Positions 1-6,303 of a stretch of DNA of 7,681 bases are shown piece by piece. Source of the DNA: Desulfobacterales bacterium (GTDB lineage Bacteria; Desulfobacterota; Desulfobacteria; Desulfobacterales; ETH-SRB1); assembly GCA_030017395.1 (NCBI GenBank), contig JASEIZ010000097.1, positions 1-7,681 of the forward strand. Direction: 5' to 3'. The position numbers were made by a program, and so were the translations under genes. Position 1 is the first letter of the stretch, and the number at the start of each line of letters is the position of its first letter. The notes beneath the pieces were generated by a model. It was not told the DNA's origin. It was given only the letters and a program-made list of their open reading frames with translations, and searched no databases.

Positions 1-126
1 TATTGTAGCGATAGTCTGGATGTTTATGTAGAAAATATCCTTAAGTTTAAGGGACAGCCGGGGATTTATAAGGGCAACCGCGCGATAGAGGTGTCAAAAT
101 TTATTGTTGGGGAAGAGGTGTATTGA
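1..126 (+). CDS. fliM: Flagellar motor switch protein FliM, C-terminal end (partial)
   Basis: The window opens inside this gene, in frame with base 1, and the TGA stop is at 124-126. Only about 41 residues are visible. They include the stretch LKFKGQPGIYKGNRAIEV, which resembles the end of the FliM C-terminal SpoA (surface-presentation-of-antigens-like) domain, where a 'P.F.GRPG...N.AVQI' pattern is usual. FliM is the middle component of the cytoplasmic C-ring; it binds phospho-CheY through its N-terminus, which lies outside the window, and contacts FliG and FliN. The next gene is fliN, one base after this stop, which supports the call. The identification rests on a short fragment plus gene order; another SpoA protein such as a FliY-type protein is possible but less likely. 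Confidence 0.82.
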   Translation, partial: YCSDSLDVYVENILKFKGQPGIYKGNRAIEVSKFIVGEEVY

Positions 127-127
127 T

Positions 128-556
128 ATGGAACAGAACGAGTCGGCGGAAGAAGTAAAAGAAACAAAAAACGATGAAGAAATCGGATGGGACGATGTTC
201 AGGAAGAGATGAAGGCATCTGCCGGGCCGGTTGAAAAAAAAGAGGTCAACAGCGTCAGTTTTAATGAAATAAAAGAGAGTAAAGTAAAAAAAGCAGCGCT
301 GGATCTGGATTTTATTCTGGACATACCCCTTACAGTGACGGTTGAGCTGGGCAGAGGAAGGATGTTGATAAGTGAGCTTCTTCAGTTAGGTCATGGTTCG
401 GTTATAGAGTTGACGAAATTTGCAGGAGAACCAATGGATGTTTTTGTCAACAATCGATTGATTGGCAGGGGGGAAGTGGTTGTGGTTAGTGAGAAATTCG
501 GGGTTAGATTGACGGACATTGTTTCGCCTGCCGAGAGGCTTAATAACTTGAAGTAG
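128..556 (+). CDS. fliN: Flagellar motor switch protein FliN
   Basis: This encodes 142 residues. The ATG at 128 was chosen over an in-frame upstream TTG at 104 because a purine-rich GGGAAGAGG lies at a suitable distance before it, and because the TTG would run deeper into fliM. Residues 1 to about 58 are acidic and lysine-rich, probably flexible, as in FliN proteins with N-terminal extensions. Residues about 60-135 form a SpoA domain, with the recognisable elements DIPLTVTVELG, GSVIEL and a C-terminal RLTDIVSPAERL. FliN forms the base of the C-ring with FliM. It takes part in rotational switching and docks the FliH-FliI export ATPase complex near the export gate. A longer FliY-like protein with a CheC phosphatase domain is excluded by the size. 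Confidence 0.95.
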   Translation: MEQNESAEEVKETKNDEEIGWDDVQEEMKASAGPVEKKEVNSVSFNEIKESKVKKAALDLDFILDIPLTVTVELGRGRMLISELLQLGHGSVIELTKFAGEPMDVFVNNRLIGRGEVVVVSEKFGVRLTDIVSPAERLNNLK

Positions 557-559
557 TTG

Positions 560-648
560 ATTGGTCGAGCAGGAAAATAGTCGAATGGTCGAGTATGGGA
601 ACAATTCCCAACCATTTAGTCACTCGACGAATAAACTACTCGACCAAT
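560..648. repeat. Imperfect inverted array of octamer units between fliN and fliO
   Basis: The 104-base gap between fliN and fliO is mostly an imperfect palindrome. The outer arms ATTGGTCGAG (560-569) and CTCGACCAAT (639-648) are perfectly complementary over 10 bp. Inside them AATGGT (584-589) can pair with ACCATT (611-616), and TGGGAA (596-601) pairs with TTCCCA (605-610) around a three-base loop. TGGTCGAG occurs at 562-569 and 586-593, with TAGTCGAA at 578-585, all on one 8-base register. On the other side ACTCGAC recurs at 622 and 638, again 16 bases apart. No T-run follows the stem, so it does not look like an intrinsic terminator. The role is unknown; it could be an RNA-processing or stability structure, or merely a repeat insertion. 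Confidence 0.7.
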
Positions 649-660
649 TTGAGGAGTACC

Positions 661-1035
661 ATGAATTTACCGGTATTGATCCCCTCTTTTTTGAAAATCA
701 TATCTGCCCTTGCCGTTACGGTGGGGGTTATGATTGTTGCTGCGTATTTGTTTAAAAAATTTGTTAAAAAGGGAGAAGGGGAAATCAATGGCAGAGAATT
801 GATAAAGATTTTATCTGCTAAATATCTGGGGCCTAAGAGCAGTATAATGCTTGTTAATGTTCTGGGCAACATTATGGTGATCGGGGTTTCGAGCAGCAAC
901 ATATCTCTGTTGACGGAGATCGTCGATTCTGAATCGCTTGAACAACTAAAAGATATTCAGGGGCGGAAAGGCAAAAGAGTTTCCTTTTCCGATTATTTAA
1001 AGAGGTTATCCAAGGGGTCGCGTTTTGATTCTTGA
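661..1035 (+). CDS. fliO: Flagellar biosynthesis protein FliO
   Basis: This encodes 124 residues. The ATG at 661 is preceded by GAGGAG (651-656) at ideal spacing; an in-frame ATG at 595 would place 22 extra residues inside the repeat and was rejected. The protein has one N-terminal membrane segment (about residues 8-31), then a basic stretch FKKFVKK. A small cytoplasmic domain follows, containing KYLGPKSSIMLVNVLGN, the type of β-rich motif seen in FliO, and a basic tail. FliO is a poorly conserved membrane protein that helps the FliP ring assemble and is not part of the finished gate. Position directly before fliP, with an 11-base overlap, makes the assignment strong despite weak sequence conservation in this family. 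Confidence 0.9.
   Translation: MNLPVLIPSFLKIISALAVTVGVMIVAAYLFKKFVKKGEGEINGRELIKILSAKYLGPKSSIMLVNVLGNIMVIGVSSSNISLLTEIVDSESLEQLKDIQGRKGKRVSFSDYLKRLSKGSRFDS
1012..1017 (+). promoter_or_regulatory. Shine-Dalgarno sequence deciding the fliP TTG start
   Basis: AAGGGG ends seven bases before the TTG at 1025. It lies inside the 3' end of fliO, consistent with translational coupling. It supports the TTG over the next in-frame ATG at 1085, which would cut away the basic part of the signal peptide. Confidence 0.6.
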
Positions 1036-1816
1036 TGTTTTAAAAAAAGACAAAAAAATATACCGGAAATATCTTATATGCATCATGGTAATTTTTGGAC
1101 TTGTTTTTTTTGCAAGCTCTTCGTGGGGGCAATCATTTTCTGTTCCCTCGATAAGTTTGAATGTCGGGGATAGCGGTGATGAACCAGGCAAGGCAGCGGT
1201 AGTTATTCAACTACTGTTTCTTCTTACAGTACTTTCTCTTGCTCCCGCAATACTTGTAATGTTGACTTCGTTCACTCGAATTGTTGTCGTTCTCTCCCTT
1301 CTAAGACATGCCCTTGGTACGCAGCAGATACCTGCAAACCAGATTGTCATTGGATTGGCTCTCTTCCTGACCTTTTTTATCATGACACCGGTTTGGAGTG
1401 AGGTAAATTCGCAGGCGCTGCAGCCGTATATTCGTGAAGAGATATCGGCAGAAAGGGCCTTTGACATGGCCGCGCAGCCCATAAAAAATTTTATGTTAAA
1501 ACAGGCCAGAGAAAAAGATATTGCCCTCTTTATCAAGATTTCAAAAGAGGAAATGCCCAAAAAACCTGATGAGATAAAACTTCCCGTATTAATGCCCGCT
1601 TTTGTAATCAGTGAATTAAAGACGGCTTTTCAAATCGGGTTTATGATCTATCTGCCTTTTTTGATACTGGATATGGTCATTGCCAGTGTGCTTTTATCAA
1701 TGGGAATGATGATGCTTCCACCTATAATGATAAGTCTGCCGTTTAAACTACTCCTTTTTGTGCTGGTTGACGGGTGGAATTTGATAATCGGTTCACTGGT
1801 TCAAAGCTTTGCTTAA
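1025..1816 (+). CDS. fliP: Flagellar export gate protein FliP
   Basis: This encodes 263 residues starting at a TTG that overlaps the fliO stop. That start gives a proper signal peptide: a basic segment (KKDKKIYRKY, residues 7-16), a hydrophobic core (about 17-30) and a likely cleavage region around SSSWGQS. FliP is one of the few export-gate proteins with a cleaved signal peptide. The mature protein has hydrophobic segments near residues 61-90, 104-124, 200-225 and 228-262. Family hallmarks are LTSFTRIVVVLSLLRHALG, TPVW, and the C-terminal MLPPIMISLPFKLLLFVLVDGW. FliP forms the pentameric core of the FliP5-FliQ4-FliR1 export gate through which flagellar subunits enter the channel. The length is normal for the family and nothing looks damaged. 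Confidence 0.96.
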   Translation: MILDVLKKDKKIYRKYLICIMVIFGLVFFASSSWGQSFSVPSISLNVGDSGDEPGKAAVVIQLLFLLTVLSLAPAILVMLTSFTRIVVVLSLLRHALGTQQIPANQIVIGLALFLTFFIMTPVWSEVNSQALQPYIREEISAERAFDMAAQPIKNFMLKQAREKDIALFIKISKEEMPKKPDEIKLPVLMPAFVISELKTAFQIGFMIYLPFLILDMVIASVLLSMGMMMLPPIMISLPFKLLLFVLVDGWNLIIGSLVQSFA

Positions 1817-1827
1817 GAGAGGTGCTC

Positions 1828-2097
1828 ATGAATGTTGATCTGATTATTGGGCTGGCCGCCGAGGCCATAAAAGTCACCTTGCTGCTTTCAGCCCCCATGC
1901 TTGTAGTTGGCCTTACCGTGGGCCTTATTGTCAGCATCTTTCAGGCCGTAACTCAGATTCAGGAAATGACGTTGACATTCGTTCCTAAAATAGTTGCCGT
2001 TATGGTGGCACTCATTATTGCGCTTCCATGGATGATAAACCTTATGGTTACTTATACAGACAAACTCTTTCATAACATACCGATGTATATAAAGTAA
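1828..2097 (+). CDS. fliQ: Flagellar export gate protein FliQ
   Basis: This encodes 89 residues, the standard FliQ length. The ATG at 1828 follows AAGAGAGG (1815-1822), which begins at the fliP stop, and the gap between the two genes is 11 bases. Two hydrophobic helices (about residues 14-38 and 50-75) flank the polar loop with QAVTQIQEMTLTFVPKI, the most recognisable FliQ motif. Four FliQ copies wrap the outside of the FliP/FliR assembly in the export gate. The gene appears intact and is probably co-translated with fliP. Confidence 0.96.
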   Translation: MNVDLIIGLAAEAIKVTLLLSAPMLVVGLTVGLIVSIFQAVTQIQEMTLTFVPKIVAVMVALIIALPWMINLMVTYTDKLFHNIPMYIK

Positions 2098-2101
2098 GCC
2101 T

Positions 2102-2171
2102 GAAGGTTAAAGGTGAAAGGACAGAAGTCGGAACCGTTGAACCCTGAACCCTGAACCCGGAATCGTGAACC
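2102..2171. repeat. Degenerate heptamer array between fliQ and fliR
   Basis: Almost the whole fliQ-fliR gap is made of seven-base units. One run starts at 2102: GAAGGTT, AAAGGTG, AAAGGAC, AGAAGTC. After a one-base slip around 2136, a second run is in strict register: TTGAACC (2137), CTGAACC (2144), CTGAACC (2151), CGGAATC (2158), GTGAACC (2165). The last unit ends at 2171, directly against the fliR start codon. No terminator or promoter is apparent. The unit type changes gradually along the array, which differs from a simple slippage microsatellite. Confidence 0.75.
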
Positions 2172-2931
2172 ATGAATATGCCGCAAATAACCGCGGAACA
2201 GGTTGAGACGTTTATTTTTATACTTCTCAGGGTGAGTTCGATTGTAGCAACCATGCCTATTTTAGGGGAAAGGAGCGTTTCTGTCAGGTTAAAAGGCGGG
2301 CTGTCTCTGATGATAGTATTCCTCCTTTTTCCTTTTGTTAAACTCCAAATCTCGTCTCCTGATATTCTGCAGTTAGCGTTGAGAATGGCAGGGGAAGTTG
2401 TGATCGGGGTTACCGTAGGGTTGGCGGGCAGACTGATCTTTGCAGGGATCCAATTAGCAGGGCAGCTTGTAGGCTTTCAAATGGGTTTTGCCATAGTAAA
2501 TGTATTTGATCCAATAACCAGCGCGCAGGTTTCAATTATAGCCCAACTTCAATATCTGCTTGCCATGTTGGTATGATGGCCACCATCTCTTTTTATATGC
2601 TGTCGCGGAAAGCTACAGAATTGTTCCTGCCCTCGGTTTTCATTTTTCAGGAGAATTAACGCAGGCAATGGTTGAGCTTTCAAAAGATATTTTTATCATA
2701 GCAATTAAAATAGGTGCTCCTGTTATCACAATGCTTTTTATGATAAGTGTCGGGTTTGGATTGATTGCCAGGGCCGTTCCCCAGATTAATATACTTATTG
2801 TTGGATTCCCTTTGCAAATAGCTGTGGGGCTTATATGTCTCGGACTTGCTCTTCCCATTTTTGCAAGAATGGTGAGCGGTATTTTTCTGAATTTTGGAGA
2901 CAAGCTGAACCTGCTTTTTCATTTAATGTAG
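2172..2931 (+). pseudogene. fliR: Flagellar export gate protein FliR, reading frame broken near codon 134
   Basis: Both halves are clearly FliR but lie in different frames. The first part (2172-2576, 134 residues) includes PILGERSVSVRLKGGL and GQLVGFQMGFAIVNVFDP, then stops at TGA 2574-2576. The second part, open in the +1 frame from about 2560 to 2931, continues with DGHHLFLYAVAESYRIVP, SVGFGLIARAVPQINI and GFPLQIAVGL. Intact relatives have roughly four residues (of the FLAL/FLTF sort) between the LLAMLV-type and DGHH-type stretches. Here only one base lies between GTA and GAT, which fits loss of about 11 bases. The whole span would give about 252-257 residues, normal for FliR. FliR is one copy per gate and essential for export, so either the strain is non-flagellated or the sequence has an error. 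The start has no Shine-Dalgarno, because a repeat abuts it; ATG 2178 is an alternative. Confidence 0.9.
2574..2576 (+). other. Premature TGA at the fliR frame break
   Basis: In the 5' frame GTA (2571-2573) is followed by TGA. Skipping the single T at 2574 restores the downstream FliR frame at GAT (2575-2577). No Shine-Dalgarno-like spur or slippery run lies just upstream, so a prfB-like programmed +1 shift is not supported. Confidence 0.75.
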
Positions 2932-2969
2932 GGGTTTTTTGACGCAAGTGTCAACAGATAGTCTAAAAT

Positions 2970-4046
2970 ATGACTGAACAGAATAAAGATCAGGAAAAGA
3001 CCGAGCGGGCTACTCCTAAGAAACGGGAAAAGGCGAGAGAGAAAGGTCAGGTTGCAAAAAGCAGGGAGGTTGCATCTGTGGCGGTTCTGCTGGCCTGTCT
3101 GGCATTTTTCTGGTTTGGTTCTCACGCTATATTAGAAAAGATGATGGCTCTTACAAGATGGTTGTTTACCCAGTCCGGTGAATTCAAGGTTGATTGCAAT
3201 AATATTCAGCATCTTTCAATCAGTCTTGTTTATAAGAGTTTCGCCATGCTTTTCCCTCTTCTTATGGCTGCATTTTCTATGGCGTTGCTTGTCAATTACG
3301 TTCAGGTGGGTTTTGTGTTTTCTGCAGAATCGGTGCAGCCGAAACTATCGAAGATTGATCCGGTTAAGGGATTCCAGAAACTGTTTTCCATCAGGTCCCT
3401 TGTTGAACTGGCAAAAAATATATTTAAGATTTCGATAGTCGGTTTTGTTGCTTATATAACCATCAAGGGGGAAGCAGAGAATTTTATTCCGTTGCCGGAC
3501 CAGAGCGTGTGGGGAATATTGATTTGCATCGGAGGGGTTGCTTTCAAGATTATTTCCAGAGTCTGTCTTGCGCTTATAATCCTTGCAGTTTTAGATTATA
3601 TTTATCAGAAGTGGGAATTTGAAAAAGATCTTAAAATGTCAAAACAGGAGGTAAAGGACGAATTAAAGCGAACAGAAGGAGATCCCATTATAAGGGCAAG
3701 AATAAAGCGTCTTCAGAGAGATGCGGCCAGAAAAAGAATGATGGCAAGCGTTCCTGGAGCAGACGTGGTTATAACCAATCCCACCCATCTTGCCGTAGCA
3801 CTTCGCTATGATCAGGCAAGTGCTTTTGCGCCTAAGGTGGTTGCTAAAGGGGCTGGTTTTATAGCCGAGAACATAAAAGATATTGCCAGGAAAAACAATG
3901 TGCCTATTATTGATAACAAGCCGCTGGCACGAGTATTGTATAAAAAGGTGGAGGTGGACGAGATAATACCGGCAAATTTATACAGAGCGGTTGCTGAAGT
4001 ACTGGCATTTGTTTATAGCATGAAAAATGGTCGAGTAGTCGAGTAG
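2970..4046 (+). CDS. flhB: Flagellar export switch protein FlhB
   Basis: This encodes 358 residues, the usual FlhB length. The N-terminus (TERATPKKREKAREKGQVAKSREV) is the canonical basic FlhB leader. Four membrane segments follow, in approximately residues 30-215, then a charged cytoplasmic linker with KQEVKDELKRTEGDP. The autocleavage motif NPTH is at residues 270-273, with cleavage expected between N270 and P271; the position is close to that in enteric FlhB. The cytoplasmic domain runs to the end. FlhB switches export specificity from rod/hook to filament subunits after self-cleavage and contacts FliR in the gate. The start has only a weak ribosome site. The final residues GRVVE and the TAG stop are encoded by the octamer repeat that begins at 4028, so the natural C-terminus may have been altered by repeat insertion. 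That tail is normally variable and dispensable. Confidence 0.96.
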   Translation: MTEQNKDQEKTERATPKKREKAREKGQVAKSREVASVAVLLACLAFFWFGSHAILEKMMALTRWLFTQSGEFKVDCNNIQHLSISLVYKSFAMLFPLLMAAFSMALLVNYVQVGFVFSAESVQPKLSKIDPVKGFQKLFSIRSLVELAKNIFKISIVGFVAYITIKGEAENFIPLPDQSVWGILICIGGVAFKIISRVCLALIILAVLDYIYQKWEFEKDLKMSKQEVKDELKRTEGDPIIRARIKRLQRDAARKRMMASVPGADVVITNPTHLAVALRYDQASAFAPKVVAKGAGFIAENIKDIARKNNVPIIDNKPLARVLYKKVEVDEIIPANLYRAVAEVLAFVYSMKNGRVVE

Positions 4047-4054
4047 TCGAGTAC
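4028..4054 (+). repeat. Tandem octamer repeat overlapping the 3' end of flhB
   Basis: There are three consecutive octamers, TGGTCGAG (4028-4035), TAGTCGAG (4036-4043) and TAGTCGAG (4044-4051), followed by TAC. The same octamer family forms the palindromic array between fliN and fliO. The third copy supplies the TAG that ends flhB. A heptamer array begins immediately after, at 4055. Confidence 0.85.
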
Positions 4055-4134
4055 GGAGGTCAGAGGTCGGAGGTCAGAGAACCAGTAACGAGTAACCAGT
4101 GACCGAATTGAAGATTGACTATTGAAGATTGAAG
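4055..4134. repeat. Long degenerate heptamer array between flhB and flhA
   Basis: Eleven seven-base units run in unbroken register from 4055: GGAGGTC, AGAGGTC, GGAGGTC, AGAGAAC, CAGTAAC, GAGTAAC, CAGTGAC, CGAATTG, AAGATTG, ACTATTG, AAGATTG (ending at 4131), then AAGGAAT. The unit sequence drifts from a GAGGTC type through GTAAC to an ATTGAAG type while the 7-base phase is kept. Nothing here resembles a gene, promoter or terminator. Confidence 0.8.
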
Positions 4135-4203
4135 GAATTCCGTCAATTTTTAAAAAAACAGAGCGAAGCGATTCCAACAATCAACAATCATAAATCATAA
4201 ATC
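4121..4203. repeat. Imperfect inverted repeat built of heptamers, upstream of flhA
   Basis: The left arm 4121-4138 (two ATTGAAG units plus GAAT) and the right arm 4171-4188 (ATTCC followed by ACAATCA-type units) are inverted complements at 14 of 18 positions. They are separated by 32 bases containing an A/T-rich stretch and GAGCGAAGCG. The right side continues as clean heptamers: AACAATC (4176), AACAATC (4183), ATAAATC (4190), ATAAATC (4197). The region ends 15 bases before the flhA start. It may be a small composite repeat element; no coding capacity is seen. Confidence 0.65.
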
Positions 4204-4218
4204 CAAAGCGGGATAAAA

Positions 4219-6303
4219 ATGGCTGATTCTTACGTTAAAACCGGCAATTTTGCCGATATGTTTAAAGGTGGTAATACCGCGATGGCTATAGGGGTAGCAG
4301 GTATCCTTCTGGTTATGATGATACCCATGCATCCCTTTGTTCTCGATATCCTTCTCTCTTTCAGCATAACCTTTTCTTTGATTATACTGCTGGTTTCCGT
4401 TTATACACCGAAACCTATTGATTTTTCCGTTTTTCCATCCGTTCTTTTAATTGCGACCCTCCTTCGTTTGTCTCTTAATGTGGCTTCTACGCGTCTTATA
4501 CTTCTCCATGGTAATGAGGGCACTGGGGCTGCCGGGCAGGTCATCAAGGCCTTCGGCGCCTTTGTTGTCGGCGGTAATTATGTTGTTGGGTTTATAGTGT
4601 TCCTGGTGCTTGTCCTGATTAATTTTATTGTTATAACCAAGGGCGCTACAAGGATAGCCGAAGTGGCGGCAAGATTCACCCTGGATGCGATGCCAGGAAA
4701 ACAGATGAGCATTGACGCGGATCTTAATACAGGGCTGATTACAGATGCAGAGGCGAGAAAAAGGCGGCGTGAAATTGGGCTGGAATCAAATTTTTATGGC
4801 GCAATGGATGGGGCGGGCAAGTTCGTCAGGGGAGATGCAATCGCCGGAGTTCTTATTACCATGATAAATATTCTCGGCGGTTTGATTGTCGGCGTACTGC
4901 AGATGGACATGTCTGTGTCGGATGCTACTCGCGTCTATACGCTTCTTACAGTGGGTGATGGGCTGGTAACGCAGATTCCGGCGCTGATTGTATCAACTGC
5001 TACTGGCATGCTTGTTTCCAGGTCCACAGCCTCATCTGATTTGGGGAATGAAGTAGGAGTACAGCTCTTTGCCAAGTCAAGGGTGATTGCTACGGCTTCT
5101 GTTATTATATTGATATTTGGTTTGATTCCGGGCATGCCCAAGTTGTCTTTTCTGGTCATTGCTCTTGCTTTGGGAGTTATTTCATACAGAACCTTTAAAT
5201 CGTCAAAGAAAATCGAAGAGGTAAAGGAAAAACCGCAGACTGAAGCGGTGGAGAAATCAATAGAAGCTCTTTTGCCGCTTGATACTCTTGAACTCGAGAT
5301 GGGATACAGCCTGATACCTCTCGTTGATGCAGGACAGGGCGGTGAATTGGTTGAGAGAATCAAGGCGCTGAGAAGGCAGATGGCTGTTGAAATGGGCTTT
5401 ATCATGTCTCCAGTGCATATAAGAGACAATCTCCAGATAAAGCCTGGTGAATATATTGTTAAACTGAAGGGGGTTGAGGCATCCAGAGGAGAAATACAGA
5501 TGGGCAAGTATCTGGCAATCACTGCAGGAAATGAAGCCGCAAAAATACCGGGAATTAAGGCAAAGGAACCTGCTTTTGGCCTGCCTGCCGTATGGATAAA
5601 TGAAAAAGAAAAAGAAGCGGTTCAAGCAAAGGGTTTTGTCGTTGTTGATCCGGCCTCTATTATTACGACCCATTTGACTGAAATCGTAAAAACACATGCA
5701 GATGAACTCTTGGGCAGACAGGATGTTCAGTCTTTGCTGGATAGTCTGGCAGTGAGCCATCCCAGAGTCGTAGAGGAGCTTGTTCCGAAGATCGTTCCGC
5801 TTGGCACGCTTCAGAAAGTATTGCAAAGGCTTCTGAAGGAGAGAATTTCTATTCGCGACTTTCTTACGATACTCGAAACACTGGGGGATTATGCGCCTTT
5901 GACAAAAAATGTCGACATGTTAACAGGATATGCAAGACAGGCCCTGTCCAGGAGAATAACAAGGGAATATAAGGATGCTGATGGGAATATAACAGTTATT
6001 ATGGTTTCTCCTGACATTGAGGACAGAATCGGTAAATCTGTTCAGCATACGGAATATGAATCATTTGTTGCGGCTGACCCAACCCTGATACAAGAGATTG
6101 CAGAGAATCTCAAGAAGTTTATTAAGATATTTACCAACAAAGGCCTGCCGCCGATTATTCTCTGCTCGCCAAATGTCAGGGGATATTTAAGCAAGATACT
6201 GGAAAAGTTTTTCCCCAATATTGTTGTTCTTTCCCACAACGAAATTATTCGTGATGTAAATATTAAATCTCTGGGTATGCTGGTGGCAAAAGATGCAGAT
6301 TAA
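4219..6303 (+). CDS. flhA: Flagellar export gate protein FlhA
   Basis: This encodes 694 residues, full length for the FHIPEP family. The ATG at 4219 has a weak GCGGGA upstream. The N-terminal half (about residues 20-325) contains around eight membrane segments. The family signature RLSLNVASTRLIL starts at R83. The cytoplasmic loop (about 140-205) holds DADLNTGLITDAEARKRR (from D167), and then FYGAMDGAGKFVRGDAIAG, whose Asp (D206) matches a conserved charged position implicated in proton-driven export in enteric FlhA. After a charged linker (about 325-350), the C-terminal domain (about 350-690) forms the nonameric ring that binds chaperone-substrate complexes and the FliI/FliH/FliJ ATPase. The gene is intact, and its 3' end overlaps flhF by 11 bases. 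Confidence 0.97.
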   Translation: MADSYVKTGNFADMFKGGNTAMAIGVAGILLVMMIPMHPFVLDILLSFSITFSLIILLVSVYTPKPIDFSVFPSVLLIATLLRLSLNVASTRLILLHGNEGTGAAGQVIKAFGAFVVGGNYVVGFIVFLVLVLINFIVITKGATRIAEVAARFTLDAMPGKQMSIDADLNTGLITDAEARKRRREIGLESNFYGAMDGAGKFVRGDAIAGVLITMINILGGLIVGVLQMDMSVSDATRVYTLLTVGDGLVTQIPALIVSTATGMLVSRSTASSDLGNEVGVQLFAKSRVIATASVIILIFGLIPGMPKLSFLVIALALGVISYRTFKSSKKIEEVKEKPQTEAVEKSIEALLPLDTLELEMGYSLIPLVDAGQGGELVERIKALRRQMAVEMGFIMSPVHIRDNLQIKPGEYIVKLKGVEASRGEIQMGKYLAITAGNEAAKIPGIKAKEPAFGLPAVWINEKEKEAVQAKGFVVVDPASIITTHLTEIVKTHADELLGRQDVQSLLDSLAVSHPRVVEELVPKIVPLGTLQKVLQRLLKERISIRDFLTILETLGDYAPLTKNVDMLTGYARQALSRRITREYKDADGNITVIMVSPDIEDRIGKSVQHTEYESFVAADPTLIQEIAENLKKFIKIFTNKGLPPIILCSPNVRGYLSKILEKFFPNIVVLSHNEIIRDVNIKSLGMLVAKDAD

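Noticed and set aside
560..650. Intrinsic terminator between fliN and fliO
   Set aside because: The stem is A/T-rich, long and imperfect, no T-run follows, and the next gene in the same pathway starts within a few bases.
2553..2580. Programmed ribosomal frameshift in fliR
   Set aside because: There is no slippery run, no Shine-Dalgarno-like stimulator of the prfB type and no clear downstream structure. A simple skip would also leave the membrane segment about four residues short.
2573..2665. Alternative restart at ATGATG in the third frame after the fliR stop
   Set aside because: That frame closes after about 30 residues and lacks the FliR continuation; the DGHH...ESYRIVP sequence is in a different frame.
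2939..2967. σ70-like TTGACG with a -10-like TCTAAA 17 bases later, upstream of flhB
   Set aside because: Transcription would start at or after the flhB ATG at 2970, so it cannot serve flhB; the -10 match is weak. The small TTGAC/GTCAA inverted repeat there is only 5 bp.
3925..3940. σ54-like -24/-12 sequence (TGGCACG, four bases, TTGTA) inside the flhB 3' end
   Set aside because: The -12 element has GT instead of the critical GC. The match falls on conserved FlhB codons (PLARVLY), so the protein sequence explains it.
4028..4203. CRISPR array
   Set aside because: The units are 7-8 bases, contiguous and degenerate, without spacer-length unique sequence between identical repeats.
4935..5522. 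Minus-strand open frame of 195 codons opposite flhA, and another at 5257-5826
   Set aside because: Both are antisense shadows of a well-conserved FlhA coding region and show no recognisable protein features.
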